A program made the position numbers and the translations under genes. The notes under the pieces are model-generated. The model made no database searches. It had not been told where the DNA came from and saw only the letters and a list, made by a program, of their open reading frames with translations. Of a DNA stretch of 64,000 bases, positions 34,575 through 43,396 are shown one piece after another (positions within the stretch are counted from its first letter, which is position 1; each line of letters begins with the position of its first letter). The DNA is taken from positions 186,001-250,000 of the forward strand of contig NZ_QRDQ01000011.1 in NCBI RefSeq assembly GCF_003385895.1. The letters run 5' to 3'. This DNA comes from Flavobacterium cutihirudinis. GTDB lineage: Bacteria > Bacteroidota > Bacteroidia > Flavobacteriales > Flavobacteriaceae.

Positions 34575-34726
34575 AGCTAATCCAGCTTTCCGTTTCATCC
34601 CGATAGCTATCGGGACACTAAAAAAAACCTTATTTTCTAAACCATAAAACGAGCTTCCGTTGGTCGCTGTTTTCCGGCAAGAAAATAAGGTTTTTTAGTT
34701 CCGGGCTTTTCACTTCAATCTGGGCT
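34575..34726 (-). repeat. Bipartite repeat element, copy B
   Basis: It has the same flanks as copy A (minus strand AGCCCAGATTGAAGTGAAAA ... GGAAAGCTGGATTAGCTC), the same CCCGATAGCTATCGGG and the same tip GAGCTTCCGTTGGTCGC. The hairpin arms differ in sequence yet still pair: AAAACCTTATTTTCT (34624-34638) with 34680-34694. It lies just past the ABC-F stop and may also terminate its transcription. Confidence 0.85.
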
Positions 34727-34869
34727 AAAAGAGTTTCATGTTTTATTTTGTTTCAGGTTTTTGAAGTTTTCCATAAAGTTTGTTATTCCTCGTTCCTCGG
34801 AATGTCATATAGCACAATTATATCTCTATGGTTAATTTATAATCTTAAATTTTCTTTTGAAAACAATTC

Positions 34870-34985
34870 CCCGCGAGAGGGATGGGAGCAAGCTACCGAA
34901 GTAGCGCGGACAGCCCGACAGCATTAGAGAAAGTGGGCAAATAAAGAAAAAGTAAGATCGCCCACTTTTTCTAGTGCTGTCTCGC
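34870..34985 (+). repeat. Possible repeat copy D and adjoining hairpin
   Basis: GAGGGATGGGAGC ... GCGGACAGCCCGAC resembles the flanks of the bipartite family, around a small stem AAGCTACC/GTAGC. Immediately after it, GACAGCATTAGAGAAAGTGGGC (about 34916-34940) pairs imperfectly with GCCCACTTTTTCTAGTGCTGTC, making a long hairpin. It fills the convergent gap before 35029. Confidence 0.6.
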
Positions 34986-35028
34986 CCAAATAATTTAGAT
35001 TTTCACAACTTACATTTCACAAGAAAAA

Positions 35029-35991
35029 CTATTTAATAATTCCAATAGACTTAGAATGCTGAATCGCTTCGCTGCTTTCTTTAAAATAACAGACAGCAAC
35101 ATCCAGACTTTCTAAGTTTTTCATAATTGTAGTTACTTCCGATTTTTTAGTTTTACCGGTTTGTCTGATGTAAACCGCACTTACCGTTACCGGAAATATT
35201 TTGCAGATTCGTTCATACAAAATCGGATCTTGTTGAGAGTCATCTCCCAACAAAACATATTTCAAATTGGGATAAAACTCAAGAACATGTTTTACTTTAT
35301 CAAATTTATGATCGTGATTTCCGCGTCCGCTCATGAAAAAATCGGTGACGCCTCTTTTAATATCTTTCAGTAAAATTACGGCTCTTGGTAAATGATGAAT
35401 CTTGGTGAATTTTACAATAAATCGATACAAATTCCATTCACTGCTTGAAACATAAAAAAAAGCATTTTCTTCTTCTCTGTTGCTTCTTCCGGCGGCACTC
35501 AATGCCTGATAATGTGATACAACATCCTTAAAGACCTTTCGATCATTTACATTTTTGAAAAGCAGAATATAGATTTTCTTGAAAATATTAGGCGTATGTG
35601 AAATCAGAAAAGTGTCGTCGATATCAGAAATAATGCCCAGTTTTCCTTTGTGTGGTCTGATAAAGCTTCCTTTTGATGTAATGATTTTACTTTCGTACTT
35701 AATGAAAACCTCATACTCAATCCAGCCAAAATGGGTTTCTTCGTCAAGCGGAATGCAGAATTTGAAATATCCATCGTCAAGTGTTTTTGTGTGGATTTCT
35801 TTATCCCGGAATTTCAAATAAACATCAAAATTTTCAAGGGTTTTTATTCTGAACTGATTGATTATTGAGCTTGCATTTTTGAAGTTTTTTTTCTGAAAAT
35901 CATAATCGTAAGTTCTTTTAAAGACGTGACCCATTACAATTAATTCCTCTTCATTGGCATAACCGCGATATAATTGTAAAATAGGGTTCAT
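35029..35991 (-). CDS. DUF2183 / App1-like phosphatidate phosphatase
   Basis: A 320-aa protein with the App1 catalytic domain. The HAD-type motif IISDIDDTFLISHTP gives the DxDxT nucleophile (about residue 132-136). FYVSSSEWNLYRFI follows, then HKFDKVKHVLEFYP and LLGDDSQQDPILY supply the Lys and the acidic pair of the later motifs. The N-terminal 120 residues are beta-rich. Yeast App1 dephosphorylates phosphatidic acid. The gene is divergent, 58 bases apart, from a diacylglycerol-kinase-like gene that would catalyse the opposite step. Confidence 0.9.
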   Translation of the reverse strand: MNPILQLYRGYANEEELIVMGHVFKRTYDYDFQKKNFKNASSIINQFRIKTLENFDVYLKFRDKEIHTKTLDDGYFKFCIPLDEETHFGWIEYEVFIKYESKIITSKGSFIRPHKGKLGIISDIDDTFLISHTPNIFKKIYILLFKNVNDRKVFKDVVSHYQALSAAGRSNREEENAFFYVSSSEWNLYRFIVKFTKIHHLPRAVILLKDIKRGVTDFFMSGRGNHDHKFDKVKHVLEFYPNLKYVLLGDDSQQDPILYERICKIFPVTVSAVYIRQTGKTKKSEVTTIMKNLESLDVAVCYFKESSEAIQHSKSIGIIK

Positions 35992-36049
35992 TATTTACGT
36001 ATATTTATGGAACTGTAAATTACTTATTTTAATTGGTATTAAAAATAAA

Positions 36050-36922
36050 ATGTTGAAAAAGAATATCCTATTTGTTGTAAATCCGATCTCCGGAGATTTG
36101 GATAAAAGTGATTTAATCGATGCTGTAGAAGAGTTTGCGATGACGAATCATTTTGATTTGCAGGTTTTTGAAACGACTGGAAATGGCGATTTATCTAAAA
36201 TACAATCATTATATAATCAATATTTGCCGGAACGTATTGTTGTAGCCGGAGGAGACGGAACTATTAAAATGGTTGCCGAAGCAATGGAACAATATGATGT
36301 AATTATTGGAATTTTGCCTGCCGGATCTGCAAATGGATTATCAGTCGATCTGAATTTACCCGATGGAATAGAGGAAAACCTGAAAATTGCTTTTTTGCAT
36401 CATTATATAGAAATGGATATGATTTGTATCAATGGAAAAAAAAGTATTCATTTAAGCGATCTTGGCTTGAATGCAAATCTGGTTAAAAATTATGAGCAAA
36501 GTGATGTGAGAGGTTTTTGGGGTTATGCTTTGCAAGCTTTTACGACTTTAAAAGAATCTGAAGATCCATTTGTTGCGACAATTTCGGCGAACAATAAAAC
36601 AGTTGAACATACGGCAAGAATGATTGTGATTGCAAATTCCCAAAAATACGGGACAGGAGTAATTATTAATCCGAATGGCACAATGAACGACGGAAAGTTT
36701 GAGCTTGTGATTTTAAAAAGCTTGGATTTGTTATTAATTGGGAAAATAATTACCGGAAATATGCCAATTGACTCTGATGATATTGTAATTATTTCGACGG
36801 ACAAAGCCACAATAAAAACAGATTATCCTGTCAATTTTCAAATAGACGGTGAATACTGTGGGGCACAAACGACTTTGGATATTTATATTCTACACAAACA
36901 AATGAGGATAGCGGTTCCTTAA
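36050..36922 (+). CDS. Diacylglycerol/lipid kinase family protein
   Basis: A 290-aa DAGK-catalytic protein of the YegS/DgkB type: NPISGDLDKSDLIDAV at the N-terminus, nucleotide-binding VVAGGDGTIKMVAEAM (GGDGT), then GILPAGSANGLSVDLNLP, with a beta-sandwich C-terminal half (FQIDGEYCGAQT). It phosphorylates diacylglycerol or a related lipid using ATP in the cytoplasm. It sits head to head with the App1-type phosphatase gene, with a shared 58-base promoter region. Confidence 0.93.
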   Translation: MLKKNILFVVNPISGDLDKSDLIDAVEEFAMTNHFDLQVFETTGNGDLSKIQSLYNQYLPERIVVAGGDGTIKMVAEAMEQYDVIIGILPAGSANGLSVDLNLPDGIEENLKIAFLHHYIEMDMICINGKKSIHLSDLGLNANLVKNYEQSDVRGFWGYALQAFTTLKESEDPFVATISANNKTVEHTARMIVIANSQKYGTGVIINPNGTMNDGKFELVILKSLDLLLIGKIITGNMPIDSDDIVIISTDKATIKTDYPVNFQIDGEYCGAQTTLDIYILHKQMRIAVP

Positions 36923-36936
36923 TTGTCGGTTGAAAT

Positions 36937-38082
36937 TTATTTAAACGGATTTCTTTCCTGCCATTCTGTTTTTGGTTCCAAATAATTGAATAGTTTGGCT
37001 ATATTGTGATTAATAAGCGTATTGCTGTGGGTGATTAATCCATACATTTTTAGAGGCTTTGCACCAACAGAACTTTTAATTTCGAGTGCCGTTCTGGCAA
37101 AAACAACTTCTTTAAAAGAATGCTTTATCGAGTAAGCGATCATATCGTATAACATATTTAAATACAGCATTTTTTCACGTTGAATAGTTTCATCATAACC
37201 CAAAAAATAAGTATCCATAATACTTCCGTTTTTTATCAGGGTGTTGAAGCCTATTAGTTTTCCGTCTAAAAAATAACCATAAAACAAAAATTTGTCTTTC
37301 ATGGTTTCTTTAAAAGTGCTAAAGTGATTTCGCGCAAGGAAAAACGTGTTGAAGGGAGCATTTTTGGCAACATGAAAATACAAGTCATAAATAACATCTT
37401 CATATTTCAAAATGTCAGATAAAGACATTTTTTGTTTTTCGATTCCATCAGCTTTTTTGCGGGCACGTTTGTATTGATCGCGATATTTTTTGGAAAGCGC
37501 ATCAATATAATCTTGTTCGTTTTTCCAGCTTTCATCGATTTTAAAAATCATATTTGGCTGTGTCGAAAAAGTATAATTGTTTTTAAATTCGGTTTGTAAA
37601 GGCTTAATTTCAGAAGCTGTGAAATCTTTAATACTGGTAATATGCACTTTTTTTCCACTTGCATTCAAATTCTTTTTGAGCTGAGTTATCGCTTTGTGAA
37701 GTGTTTTAATTGCTTTGGACTGATCAGCGTTTTTATCAATAATAAAAGCATTTTGACCGGTAAGCATATTATTTCCCACAAATAATACGTGAGAAGCAAA
37801 ATTTTTAAAAGCAAAATTGCGTACAGAAGTTTTTAAGCATTTATCGCGCTCGCCAAAAGATTCCAGTTTTTCAGCAAATAAAAATTGGGTTACAACAATA
37901 CCTATCAGTTTTTCAGTTTCATATAAACCTATAAAATGGCAAACCATATTTACGGGACAGGAATTTTCTAGGATTTGAAGGTATTCTTTAGTTAAAAAAA
38001 TATTTTCTGAACTAAGTAAATCCCAGTCGGAAGGAAGTGAAGCTGCGCGATTGTATATTTCGAAAGAAAATGTTGTATTCAA
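36937..38082 (-). CDS. GNAT/FemAB-like acyltransferase
   Basis: A 381-aa cytoplasmic protein with the double-GNAT arrangement of FemAB/BioF2-like proteins. The N-terminal half shows GLYETEKLIGIVVTQFLF, and the C-terminal half FLFYGYFLDGKLIGFNTLIKNG followed by YFLGYDETIQREKMLYLNMLYDMI, a typical acetyltransferase core. A basic helix (KYRDQYKRARKKADGI) lies between. Acceptor unknown; a peptidoglycan, lipid or protein target is possible. The 3' end is 14 bases from the convergent kinase gene. Confidence 0.8.
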   Translation of the reverse strand: MNTTFSFEIYNRAASLPSDWDLLSSENIFLTKEYLQILENSCPVNMVCHFIGLYETEKLIGIVVTQFLFAEKLESFGERDKCLKTSVRNFAFKNFASHVLFVGNNMLTGQNAFIIDKNADQSKAIKTLHKAITQLKKNLNASGKKVHITSIKDFTASEIKPLQTEFKNNYTFSTQPNMIFKIDESWKNEQDYIDALSKKYRDQYKRARKKADGIEKQKMSLSDILKYEDVIYDLYFHVAKNAPFNTFFLARNHFSTFKETMKDKFLFYGYFLDGKLIGFNTLIKNGSIMDTYFLGYDETIQREKMLYLNMLYDMIAYSIKHSFKEVVFARTALEIKSSVGAKPLKMYGLITHSNTLINHNIAKLFNYLEPKTEWQERNPFK

Positions 38083-38153
38083 GTGTCTGAGCTAATTTTT
38101 TCAAAATTAGATAATATTTATAACAACTGAGTTTCTTTAAGTTATTATTAGTA

Positions 38154-38189
38154 AAAACCCGTTTGATTTTTAGTTTTCAAACGGGTTTT
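38154..38189 (-). terminator. Terminator of DUF1761 gene
   Basis: AAAACCCGTTTG (38154-38165) pairs with CAAACGGGTTTT (38178-38189). It lies 11 bases past the DUF1761 stop on the minus strand and ahead of the acyltransferase gene. Confidence 0.85.
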
Positions 38190-38199
38190 GTTTTGTTAA

Positions 38200-38688
38200 T
38201 TATGCAAAAGCGCAAATAATTCCGCCCATTAACATAAGCGTCAGCATCCAGTAGCCTGCGTGTATAAAGATGTATTTCCAGGATTTTCTTTCAAATAAAC
38301 CATTTATTCCAACAATTGGAAAAGCAAAAAACAATCCCGACATGAAACCATGCAAAGCGCCATGTTTGAAAGTGCGATAAGCTGTGCCATAATCGGCCAT
38401 AAATGCGGCAAATGAAGGTTTAGCGTTTGCCAACATTGGAGGGCCGCCAACCATTCCGACAGCTCCAGATTGGTGTATAGTGAGCGCCATTAAGATCATT
38501 GTAATCATTAAGGAGAAAATATAAGTAAATCCAAATATTTTGAGCATGTTGCCTTTTCGGAGTTCTTCTTGTGTAAAATTATTTTCTCGCATCCAAATTG
38601 TTCCAAACACTTTTGGATGATACCAGATAAAACCAGTCGCCAATGTGACAGCGGCAGCTAAAAGTAGCGCAACGAAGTTAATTTCCAT
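38200..38688 (-). CDS. DUF1761 membrane protein
   Basis: A 162-aa protein with four hydrophobic helices (near residues 5-23, 50-70, 110-128 and 138-160). The family start NFVALLLAAAVTLATGFIWYHPKVFGTIWM with its GxxWY(H/S)P motif is clear, and ALHGFMSGLFFAFPI is the third-helix motif. Function unknown. A TAAATTTG box is 28 bases upstream. Confidence 0.88.
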   Translation of the reverse strand: MEINFVALLLAAAVTLATGFIWYHPKVFGTIWMRENNFTQEELRKGNMLKIFGFTYIFSLMITMILMALTIHQSGAVGMVGGPPMLANAKPSFAAFMADYGTAYRTFKHGALHGFMSGLFFAFPIVGINGLFERKSWKYIFIHAGYWMLTLMLMGGIICAFA

Positions 38689-38715
38689 GTTATGAGGTTT
38701 TTATAATTAGTTAAT

Positions 38716-38723
38716 CAAATTTA
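38716..38723 (-). promoter_or_regulatory. -7 box TAAATTTG for DUF1761 gene
   Basis: A perfect TAnnTTTG match on the minus strand, 28 bases before the ATG at 38688. Confidence 0.5.
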
Positions 38724-38831
38724 GTTAAAATACTCTCAACTTAAATATTTATTTTAAGTAAGTAAAATAATGTTAAATAATTATTTATCAACACTTTGTC
38801 GACAATATATGCATTATAACCATGAATTGAT

Positions 38832-38839
38832 TACTTTTG
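38832..38839 (+). promoter_or_regulatory. -7 box TACTTTTG for LRR gene
   Basis: A perfect TAnnTTTG match 28 bases before the ATG at 38868. Confidence 0.5.
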
Positions 38840-38867
38840 ATAGTAACAGCAAATCCCCCAATCTGCT

Positions 38868-39725
38868 ATGAAAAACTTCGCCACATTTTTTATATTAATT
38901 GCATTTTCGTGCAATTGTTTTGCCGATGTAGTTTCAGACAAAGAGAAAGATGCTCTTCTGAAGATTTATTACGCTACAAACGGTGCAAAATGGAAAATAA
39001 AATGGGATATATCCCAGTCTGTATCGAGTTGGTACGGTGTACTTACTGAGAATGGAAGAGTGATAGGTTTAAATTTGGCAGAAAATAATCTTGAAGGTGA
39101 ATTGCCAACTGCGTTTTGCGATCTTATTTATTTGATGACAGTTGATTTACATCAAAATAAACTACAAGGATCGTTGCCCGAAACGATTCAAAATTTGAAG
39201 GATCTTGAAATTTTGGACATTTCGGACAATAAATTATCCGGAACACTTCCAACAGGAATTTGCGAGTTGCAAAAATTGAAAAACCTCGAACTTTTTAGAA
39301 ATAAAATTGCTGGTACATTACCATTAGGAATTGGGAATTTAAAGCAATTGGAAGTTCTGACGTTATTTAATAATGAATTTGAAGGCGCATTGCCAGTTTC
39401 ATTTTATCAAATTTCAACATTAAAAGTAGTGCTTTTAAACAGCAATAAATTCAGTGGAAATTTGAGCAGTGAAATTGGGAATTTTCAAGCTTTGAAAAAC
39501 TTCAGTTTGTTTGATAATAGTTTTGAAGGAGAAATCCCTTTGGGAATTGAAAAACTGCCTAATTTGTCTGAAATGAATTTGTCATATAATAAGTTCAAAG
39601 GTGCTGCTTCGAAAGAGCTTATACTTATGGATTCACTAAACCTGACAATGTTTGATGAAAACGGAAATCCTTTTTTATTGGAAATGAATGAGAATAAACA
39701 ACCTGAGAATATTACCGTAAATTAA
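38868..39725 (+). CDS. Secreted leucine-rich-repeat protein
   Basis: A 285-aa protein with signal peptide MKNFATFFILIAFSCNCFA, a cap region resembling plant LRR N-caps (DALLKIYYATNGAKWKIKWD) and about seven plant-type repeats of 24 residues with consensus LxxLxxLxLxxNxLxGxLP (for example LEILDISDNKLSGTLP). It lacks an obvious type IX C-terminal sorting domain, so its final location (periplasm or surface) is open. It probably binds protein. A separate overlapping frame starting at 38837 is a shadow. Confidence 0.9.
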   Translation: MKNFATFFILIAFSCNCFADVVSDKEKDALLKIYYATNGAKWKIKWDISQSVSSWYGVLTENGRVIGLNLAENNLEGELPTAFCDLIYLMTVDLHQNKLQGSLPETIQNLKDLEILDISDNKLSGTLPTGICELQKLKNLELFRNKIAGTLPLGIGNLKQLEVLTLFNNEFEGALPVSFYQISTLKVVLLNSNKFSGNLSSEIGNFQALKNFSLFDNSFEGEIPLGIEKLPNLSEMNLSYNKFKGAASKELILMDSLNLTMFDENGNPFLLEMNENKQPENITVN

Positions 39726-39787
39726 TCGTGCTTATGAATGAATTGTACTCGTTGAAAAAAGTTGATTAAATATATTTAGTTAATTGT

Positions 39788-39815
39788 AAAAACCGTAATT
39801 CGTTACGGTTTTTTT
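39788..39815 (+). terminator. Hairpin terminator after LRR gene
   Basis: AAAAACCGTAA and TTACGGTTTTT form a stem with loop TTCG, followed by a T run. Confidence 0.88.
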
Positions 39816-39966
39816 ATTGCCATTTTTTAAGGCAAGGTTTAACTTTATAAAATATTTTAACCTAACTTTTTAGGATTTTAGTTTTTTTTCATAACTTTAA
39901 TTTACCTTTCAATTTGGCAATTGAAGTGACAAAAAATAATTTAACCTTTTTAATAAAAATAAGATC

Positions 39967-40272
39967 ATGATAATACAATATCAAGGTGAACAATACGGAA
40001 AAGCTACAACATTTACAATTAGAATAATAGGTAATAATTTATCAAAAAGTAGTTCTAACTATCAAATCGATCTTTTGGTTGGAGATAAAAAAGTTCCAAC
40101 TTTCACAAGTGAAATACACCAAAGTCTTTCTAATTGTTTAAAAGAAATTTATTTATTCAGAAAGTATAACGGAATAAAATTTGAAGAATCTTCAGAGAAA
40201 ATAACCTCTCTTTATGTTCCTTATGACAGGGTTTTATTTAATCATAATAAATATGCTTTATTTAGAGCTTAA
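39967..40272 (+). CDS. Small hypothetical protein
   Basis: A 101-aa soluble protein (MIIQYQGEQYGKATTFTIRI) with alternating strands and one central helix (SEIHQSLSNCLKEIYLF). No signal peptide, membrane helix or known motif is seen. It has its own hairpin terminator at 40295. I do not recognise it. Confidence 0.65.
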   Translation: MIIQYQGEQYGKATTFTIRIIGNNLSKSSSNYQIDLLVGDKKVPTFTSEIHQSLSNCLKEIYLFRKYNGIKFEESSEKITSLYVPYDRVLFNHNKYALFRA

Positions 40273-40294
40273 TCTGAATTCAACTAAATATAAG

Positions 40295-40318
40295 ACCGTC
40301 TTTTCAGGCGGTTTTTTT
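40295..40318 (+). terminator. Hairpin terminator
   Basis: ACCGTC (40295-40300) pairs with GGCGGT (40307-40312; one G-T pair), then a run of seven T. Confidence 0.75.
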
Positions 40319-40371
40319 ATATAGTTTGAAGAAAGAAGAAAGGTAAGTTTTAAAAAATAAAAAGAAACGAA

Positions 40372-40866
40372 ATGAATATAATATTTACAGAAAAACAAAG
40401 ATTTGCACAATGGTGGTTGTGGGTTCTGTTATTGGGAATAGCTTCTATTTTTGTCTGCGGAATTTACACACAACTTATTATGGGAATTACTTTTGGTGAT
40501 AAGCCAATGTCAGATTCGGGACTTCTTGTGGTATCAATCGCCTATTTTATTTTTGTGTATTGCTTTTTGTCGCTAAGTCTGGAAACTACAATTACTAATG
40601 AAGGTATTAGATATCAATATTTTCCATTTGTAAACGAACAACTAAAATGGACTGAAATTAAAAGATTAGAACTTTTGAATTATGGTTTTGTTGGCTGGGG
40701 AATTAGATATAAGCCTGAATACGGAACAATTTATAACGTTTCGGGCAATAAAGGTTTGGCAATTGAATTGAATAACGGTAAAAAAGTTCTTATTGGAACA
40801 CAAAAAGAAGAAGAGTTAAGTCTTCTTTTAAATTCCGAAGTTTTAAAGCAAACTTTTTTGAAGTAA
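40372..40866 (+). CDS. Two-helix membrane protein with PH-like domain
   Basis: A 164-aa protein. Two transmembrane helices near residues 15-37 (WWLWVLLLGIASIFVCGIY) and 50-70 (GLLVVSIAYFIFVYCFLSL) are followed by a beta-rich C-terminal domain (ETTITNEGIRYQYFPF, LKWTEIKRLEL, LAIELNNGKKVLIGTQ). The strand - W(T/S)EI - strand order is that of bacterial PH-like (bPH) domains next to membrane helices. Function unknown. Confidence 0.72.
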   Translation: MNIIFTEKQRFAQWWLWVLLLGIASIFVCGIYTQLIMGITFGDKPMSDSGLLVVSIAYFIFVYCFLSLSLETTITNEGIRYQYFPFVNEQLKWTEIKRLELLNYGFVGWGIRYKPEYGTIYNVSGNKGLAIELNNGKKVLIGTQKEEELSLLLNSEVLKQTFLK

Positions 40867-40890
40867 TTTTTTATGGAATTTTTAAAAACT

Positions 40891-40923
40891 AAAAAAGCTC
40901 CAGATTTCGCTGAAGCTTTTTTA
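40891..40923. terminator. Recurrent mismatched hairpin terminator, copy 1
   Basis: AAAAAAGCTCCAGATTTCGC followed by TGAAGCTTTTTT. The stem AAAGCTCCAGA / CTGAAGCTTT has a C-A mismatch, and this copy has a G in place of a T near the loop. It lies between convergent genes. Confidence 0.85.
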
Positions 40924-40943
40924 AGTTGATAAAAGATCGACTA

Positions 40944-42038
40944 TTAAAAATTAGTATTTACTTTCTTAGATCGATCAGCGATATAAGAGATTAGCCAGAT
41001 TACTTGTCCTTCTTTTACAAAAAGTACTTTTTTCGATTGTAAATTAGGAATACTTTCCAGGCAAGTTTGTAATATATTATTCGCTGAAATAAGATATTGC
41101 TGGTCATAAGTGCTTAAAACTCTCGCAACTTCCTTGTTAGTTTTGGCAAGGTTGGTAAATTTCCCAAAATTATTTTTCAAAATAGCATCATAATTGATGA
41201 CATCTTCCAAGGTTAAAGAAACATAATGATCTTTTACGTTTTCGTTGTAGTATAACGTTGAAAAAGCCCACACAGCGCCACCTGACAAATAGATTTTATC
41301 TTTTTTAGCCAAAGGAGGATTTGCATCCAGCATTGCTTTTACTTTTTTTCGTAAAACTGGATTAAAGTCAAATGATTTTTCCTGATAAGTCGACATATCA
41401 TTGGCTTGACTTTGATTTACAACGGTCTTTTTTACTGCGTCAGTAAGTGTCATTGTTCCGAAATCAAGCTCCAAAGGAACGAACTCTAATTTGTCATCTT
41501 CAAGCTCATCAATATAACCTCCTTTAGTCGTTTGAGCACCAATATCAAGTAAAAAAGCATTAGCGAAATCAACTGGAGGCATTGCGCCTTTAACTAGTGT
41601 TTTGGCTTCTTCATTAACATTTAATACATCAAGATTTTTGTTTGTCAGTGTATTGATTTTTGCTTTTAAAACTTCAATATTGCGGGCCTGAGCAAAAACA
41701 GGTGCAGCAACTATAAATATGTTTTCTTCAAGAAGTTTGAATTCTGTTTTTATTTTTTTTAATTGATCAATAACTGTAACGCTGATTTTGTTGATGTCTT
41801 CTTGAGGAAGTTCACCTTTTTGATCAATGTGTTCAGCAAAATTAAGTCGGTCAGTAGAAAAGTAAAGGATTTTATAGTCAGCTTTTCTGATGTTGTTTAC
41901 ATCGACAACAGAAACTTTTATTGCTCTTCGTCCGATTTCAATTCCAGCGTAAACGCTTTTTTGAGAAAATGAATTGACAGAAAAAAATAGAGTTAAAAGG
42001 ATAAAAATTAGAATTTGGGGTTTGTTTTTTGTAAGCAT
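40944..42038 (-). CDS. Exported Ppx/GppA-like ASKHA protein
   Basis: A 364-aa protein with a signal peptide (ending SVNSFSQ, residue ~26) followed by an actin-like ATPase fold of the Ppx/GppA kind. Phosphate-1 loop is AGIEIGRRAIKVSVVDV, phosphate-2 loop FLLDIGAQTTKGGYI, and a later glycine motif IYLSGGAVWAFSTL matches. Ppx/GppA enzymes hydrolyse polyphosphate or pppGpp in the cytoplasm; an exported version is unusual, since neither ATP nor ppGpp is expected outside. Function is therefore uncertain, with extracytoplasmic polyphosphate as one possibility. It is a single gene. Confidence 0.78.
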   Translation of the reverse strand: MLTKNKPQILIFILLTLFFSVNSFSQKSVYAGIEIGRRAIKVSVVDVNNIRKADYKILYFSTDRLNFAEHIDQKGELPQEDINKISVTVIDQLKKIKTEFKLLEENIFIVAAPVFAQARNIEVLKAKINTLTNKNLDVLNVNEEAKTLVKGAMPPVDFANAFLLDIGAQTTKGGYIDELEDDKLEFVPLELDFGTMTLTDAVKKTVVNQSQANDMSTYQEKSFDFNPVLRKKVKAMLDANPPLAKKDKIYLSGGAVWAFSTLYYNENVKDHYVSLTLEDVINYDAILKNNFGKFTNLAKTNKEVARVLSTYDQQYLISANNILQTCLESIPNLQSKKVLFVKEGQVIWLISYIADRSKKVNTNF

Positions 42039-42286
42039 TGTGGATTTTAATTGTGTTGTACAGTAGTTTTAATAAAGGCTTTTACGATTTAATGCAAAAG
42101 TCGCAATTTTGGCTTAAAAATAACGGCTTTCGCTATAAGATTGCAAATTTATAAAAACATTTAGTAAAATAAACTCAGTTAAAGAGAAAACATCCTACAA
42201 AATTATTAAGGCCTAGTTCTTAGGTTAATACCAATATTCAGACGTTGTGGATGTATTGAAAAAGAGATTTAGTAATATGCGAAAAC

Positions 42287-42320
42287 AAAAAAAGCTCCAG
42301 ATCTCTCTGAAGCTTTTTTA
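42287..42320. terminator. Recurrent mismatched hairpin terminator, copy 2
   Basis: AAAAAAAGCTCCAGATCTCTC with TGAAGCTTTTTTA. It is 5 bases beyond the 3' end of tRNA-Glu and is its likely terminator. Confidence 0.85.
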
Positions 42321-42325
42321 TTAAG

Positions 42326-42397
42326 TAGTCCGTGGGGGAATCGAACCCCCCTTACCAGGATGAAAACCTGGCGTCCTAACCGATAGACGAACGGACC
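42326..42397 (-). tRNA. tRNA-Glu (anticodon TTC)
   Basis: On the minus strand the 72-base gene starts GGTCCGTTCGTCTATCGG and ends CCCCCACGGACTA. The acceptor stem GGTCCGT/ACGGACT has a G-T first pair. The anticodon stem CCAGG/CCTGG holds loop TTTTCAT with anticodon TTC. The T-arm GGGGGTTCGATTCCCCC is intact. CCA is not encoded. A hairpin terminator follows. Confidence 0.97.
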
Positions 42398-43024
42398 TGC
42401 TTTTCTAATGCGGTGCAAAATAATGCAATTAATTTTAGAATAACAAAAAAATAAAAAACTTTTTTGCTCTAAGTTATACTGTGAAATATCATACTTGCAA
42501 ATATTTTACAAGAGAGGGATTTTGTAGCGGTTTTGTACTTGTTTGATTAATAATTGGTTGTTTTTACTGTAGCAAAATGATGTGAAGATTTTTTTTACTT
42601 TTTAACTAAATAAAAAATTTTGAAAAAAAATCAAGTCGATTTCATTTTAAAGGAATTTTCTTGCGTGGTTGTAGCTGTTTTTTGATGTGCATGGTTGGAT
42701 TTGATCCTAAAATATTGATTGAAAATGACGAAATAATTCTGAAATGAATCTATGATCTAAAAATTTTTGAACAAAATGAATTTTAAGTAACCAATACTTT
42801 TTAGTAAGATTTTTGATAGAAATTTAAGGCGGTTTTTTTCAGTACTAATTTGTTTTAGTAATGCCATTTTTGTTTAAATGAGGCTTTGAGTATATCTCTA
42901 TTTAAATGTATTATTTGTTTGTTTTTGTTTGTTTTTTATGTTTTTTATTGCGAAAAAAATATCTTTTAGTTTTTTATGTCTAAATTTTCTTATATTTGAG
43001 AAACTTAATTTAACAAAATAACAA
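42398..43024. other. AT-rich gene-free gap, 627 bases
   Basis: Very AT-rich with long T runs (near 42915-42980). No start-stop pair gives a plausible protein and no repeat was recognised. It ends with a TATATTTG box (42991-42998) 27 bases before the next ATG, so part of it may be regulatory. Confidence 0.55.
42991..42998 (+). promoter_or_regulatory. -7 box TATATTTG
   Basis: A perfect TAnnTTTG match, 26 bases before the ATG of the small secreted protein. Confidence 0.5.
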
Positions 43025-43396
43025 ATGAAAAAAACAGCTTTAATTATCGCATTATTTGCTTTTGGAATTTCTTTTGGTAAAACATCTAATTTTGAGTCTT
43101 TACCAAAAAAATCGTTATTTTCCTTTTCGGAGGGTTTTTATTTTACAACTTATCCTTTTGCGTTGTATGATAAAGGAGGGAGCGATACTTGTAATCTAGG
43201 TGTGAACCTTGGAAGAACTTTATACGCAGATACCTCTACTATTACAGAAGGTACACAATTGTATACGGATTCATCTGGAACTTCAAAATGGACAGGAGGT
43301 CCTTCAACTTACTATAAGCTAGTTTCCGGGACTTCAATAGCGGTTTTTATGGTTAATTCTTCAGGAGTTGTTACCTATATGGCTTGTTGGAACTAA
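43025..43396 (+). CDS. Small secreted protein with one beta repeat
   Basis: A 123-aa protein with signal peptide (MKKTALIIALFAFGISFG). The mature part carries one unit of a pattern I associate with flavobacterial surface proteins: RTLYADTSTITEGTQLYTD followed by W, Y and a final SSGVVTYMACWN. The two cysteines (SDTCNLG and MACWN) could form a disulfide. No enzymatic motif is seen. Function unknown. Confidence 0.72.
   Translation: MKKTALIIALFAFGISFGKTSNFESLPKKSLFSFSEGFYFTTYPFALYDKGGSDTCNLGVNLGRTLYADTSTITEGTQLYTDSSGTSKWTGGPSTYYKLVSGTSIAVFMVNSSGVVTYMACWN

Noticed and set aside
38868..39725. Type IX secretion cargo signal on the LRR protein
   Set aside because: The C-terminus lacks a recognisable T9SS sorting domain.
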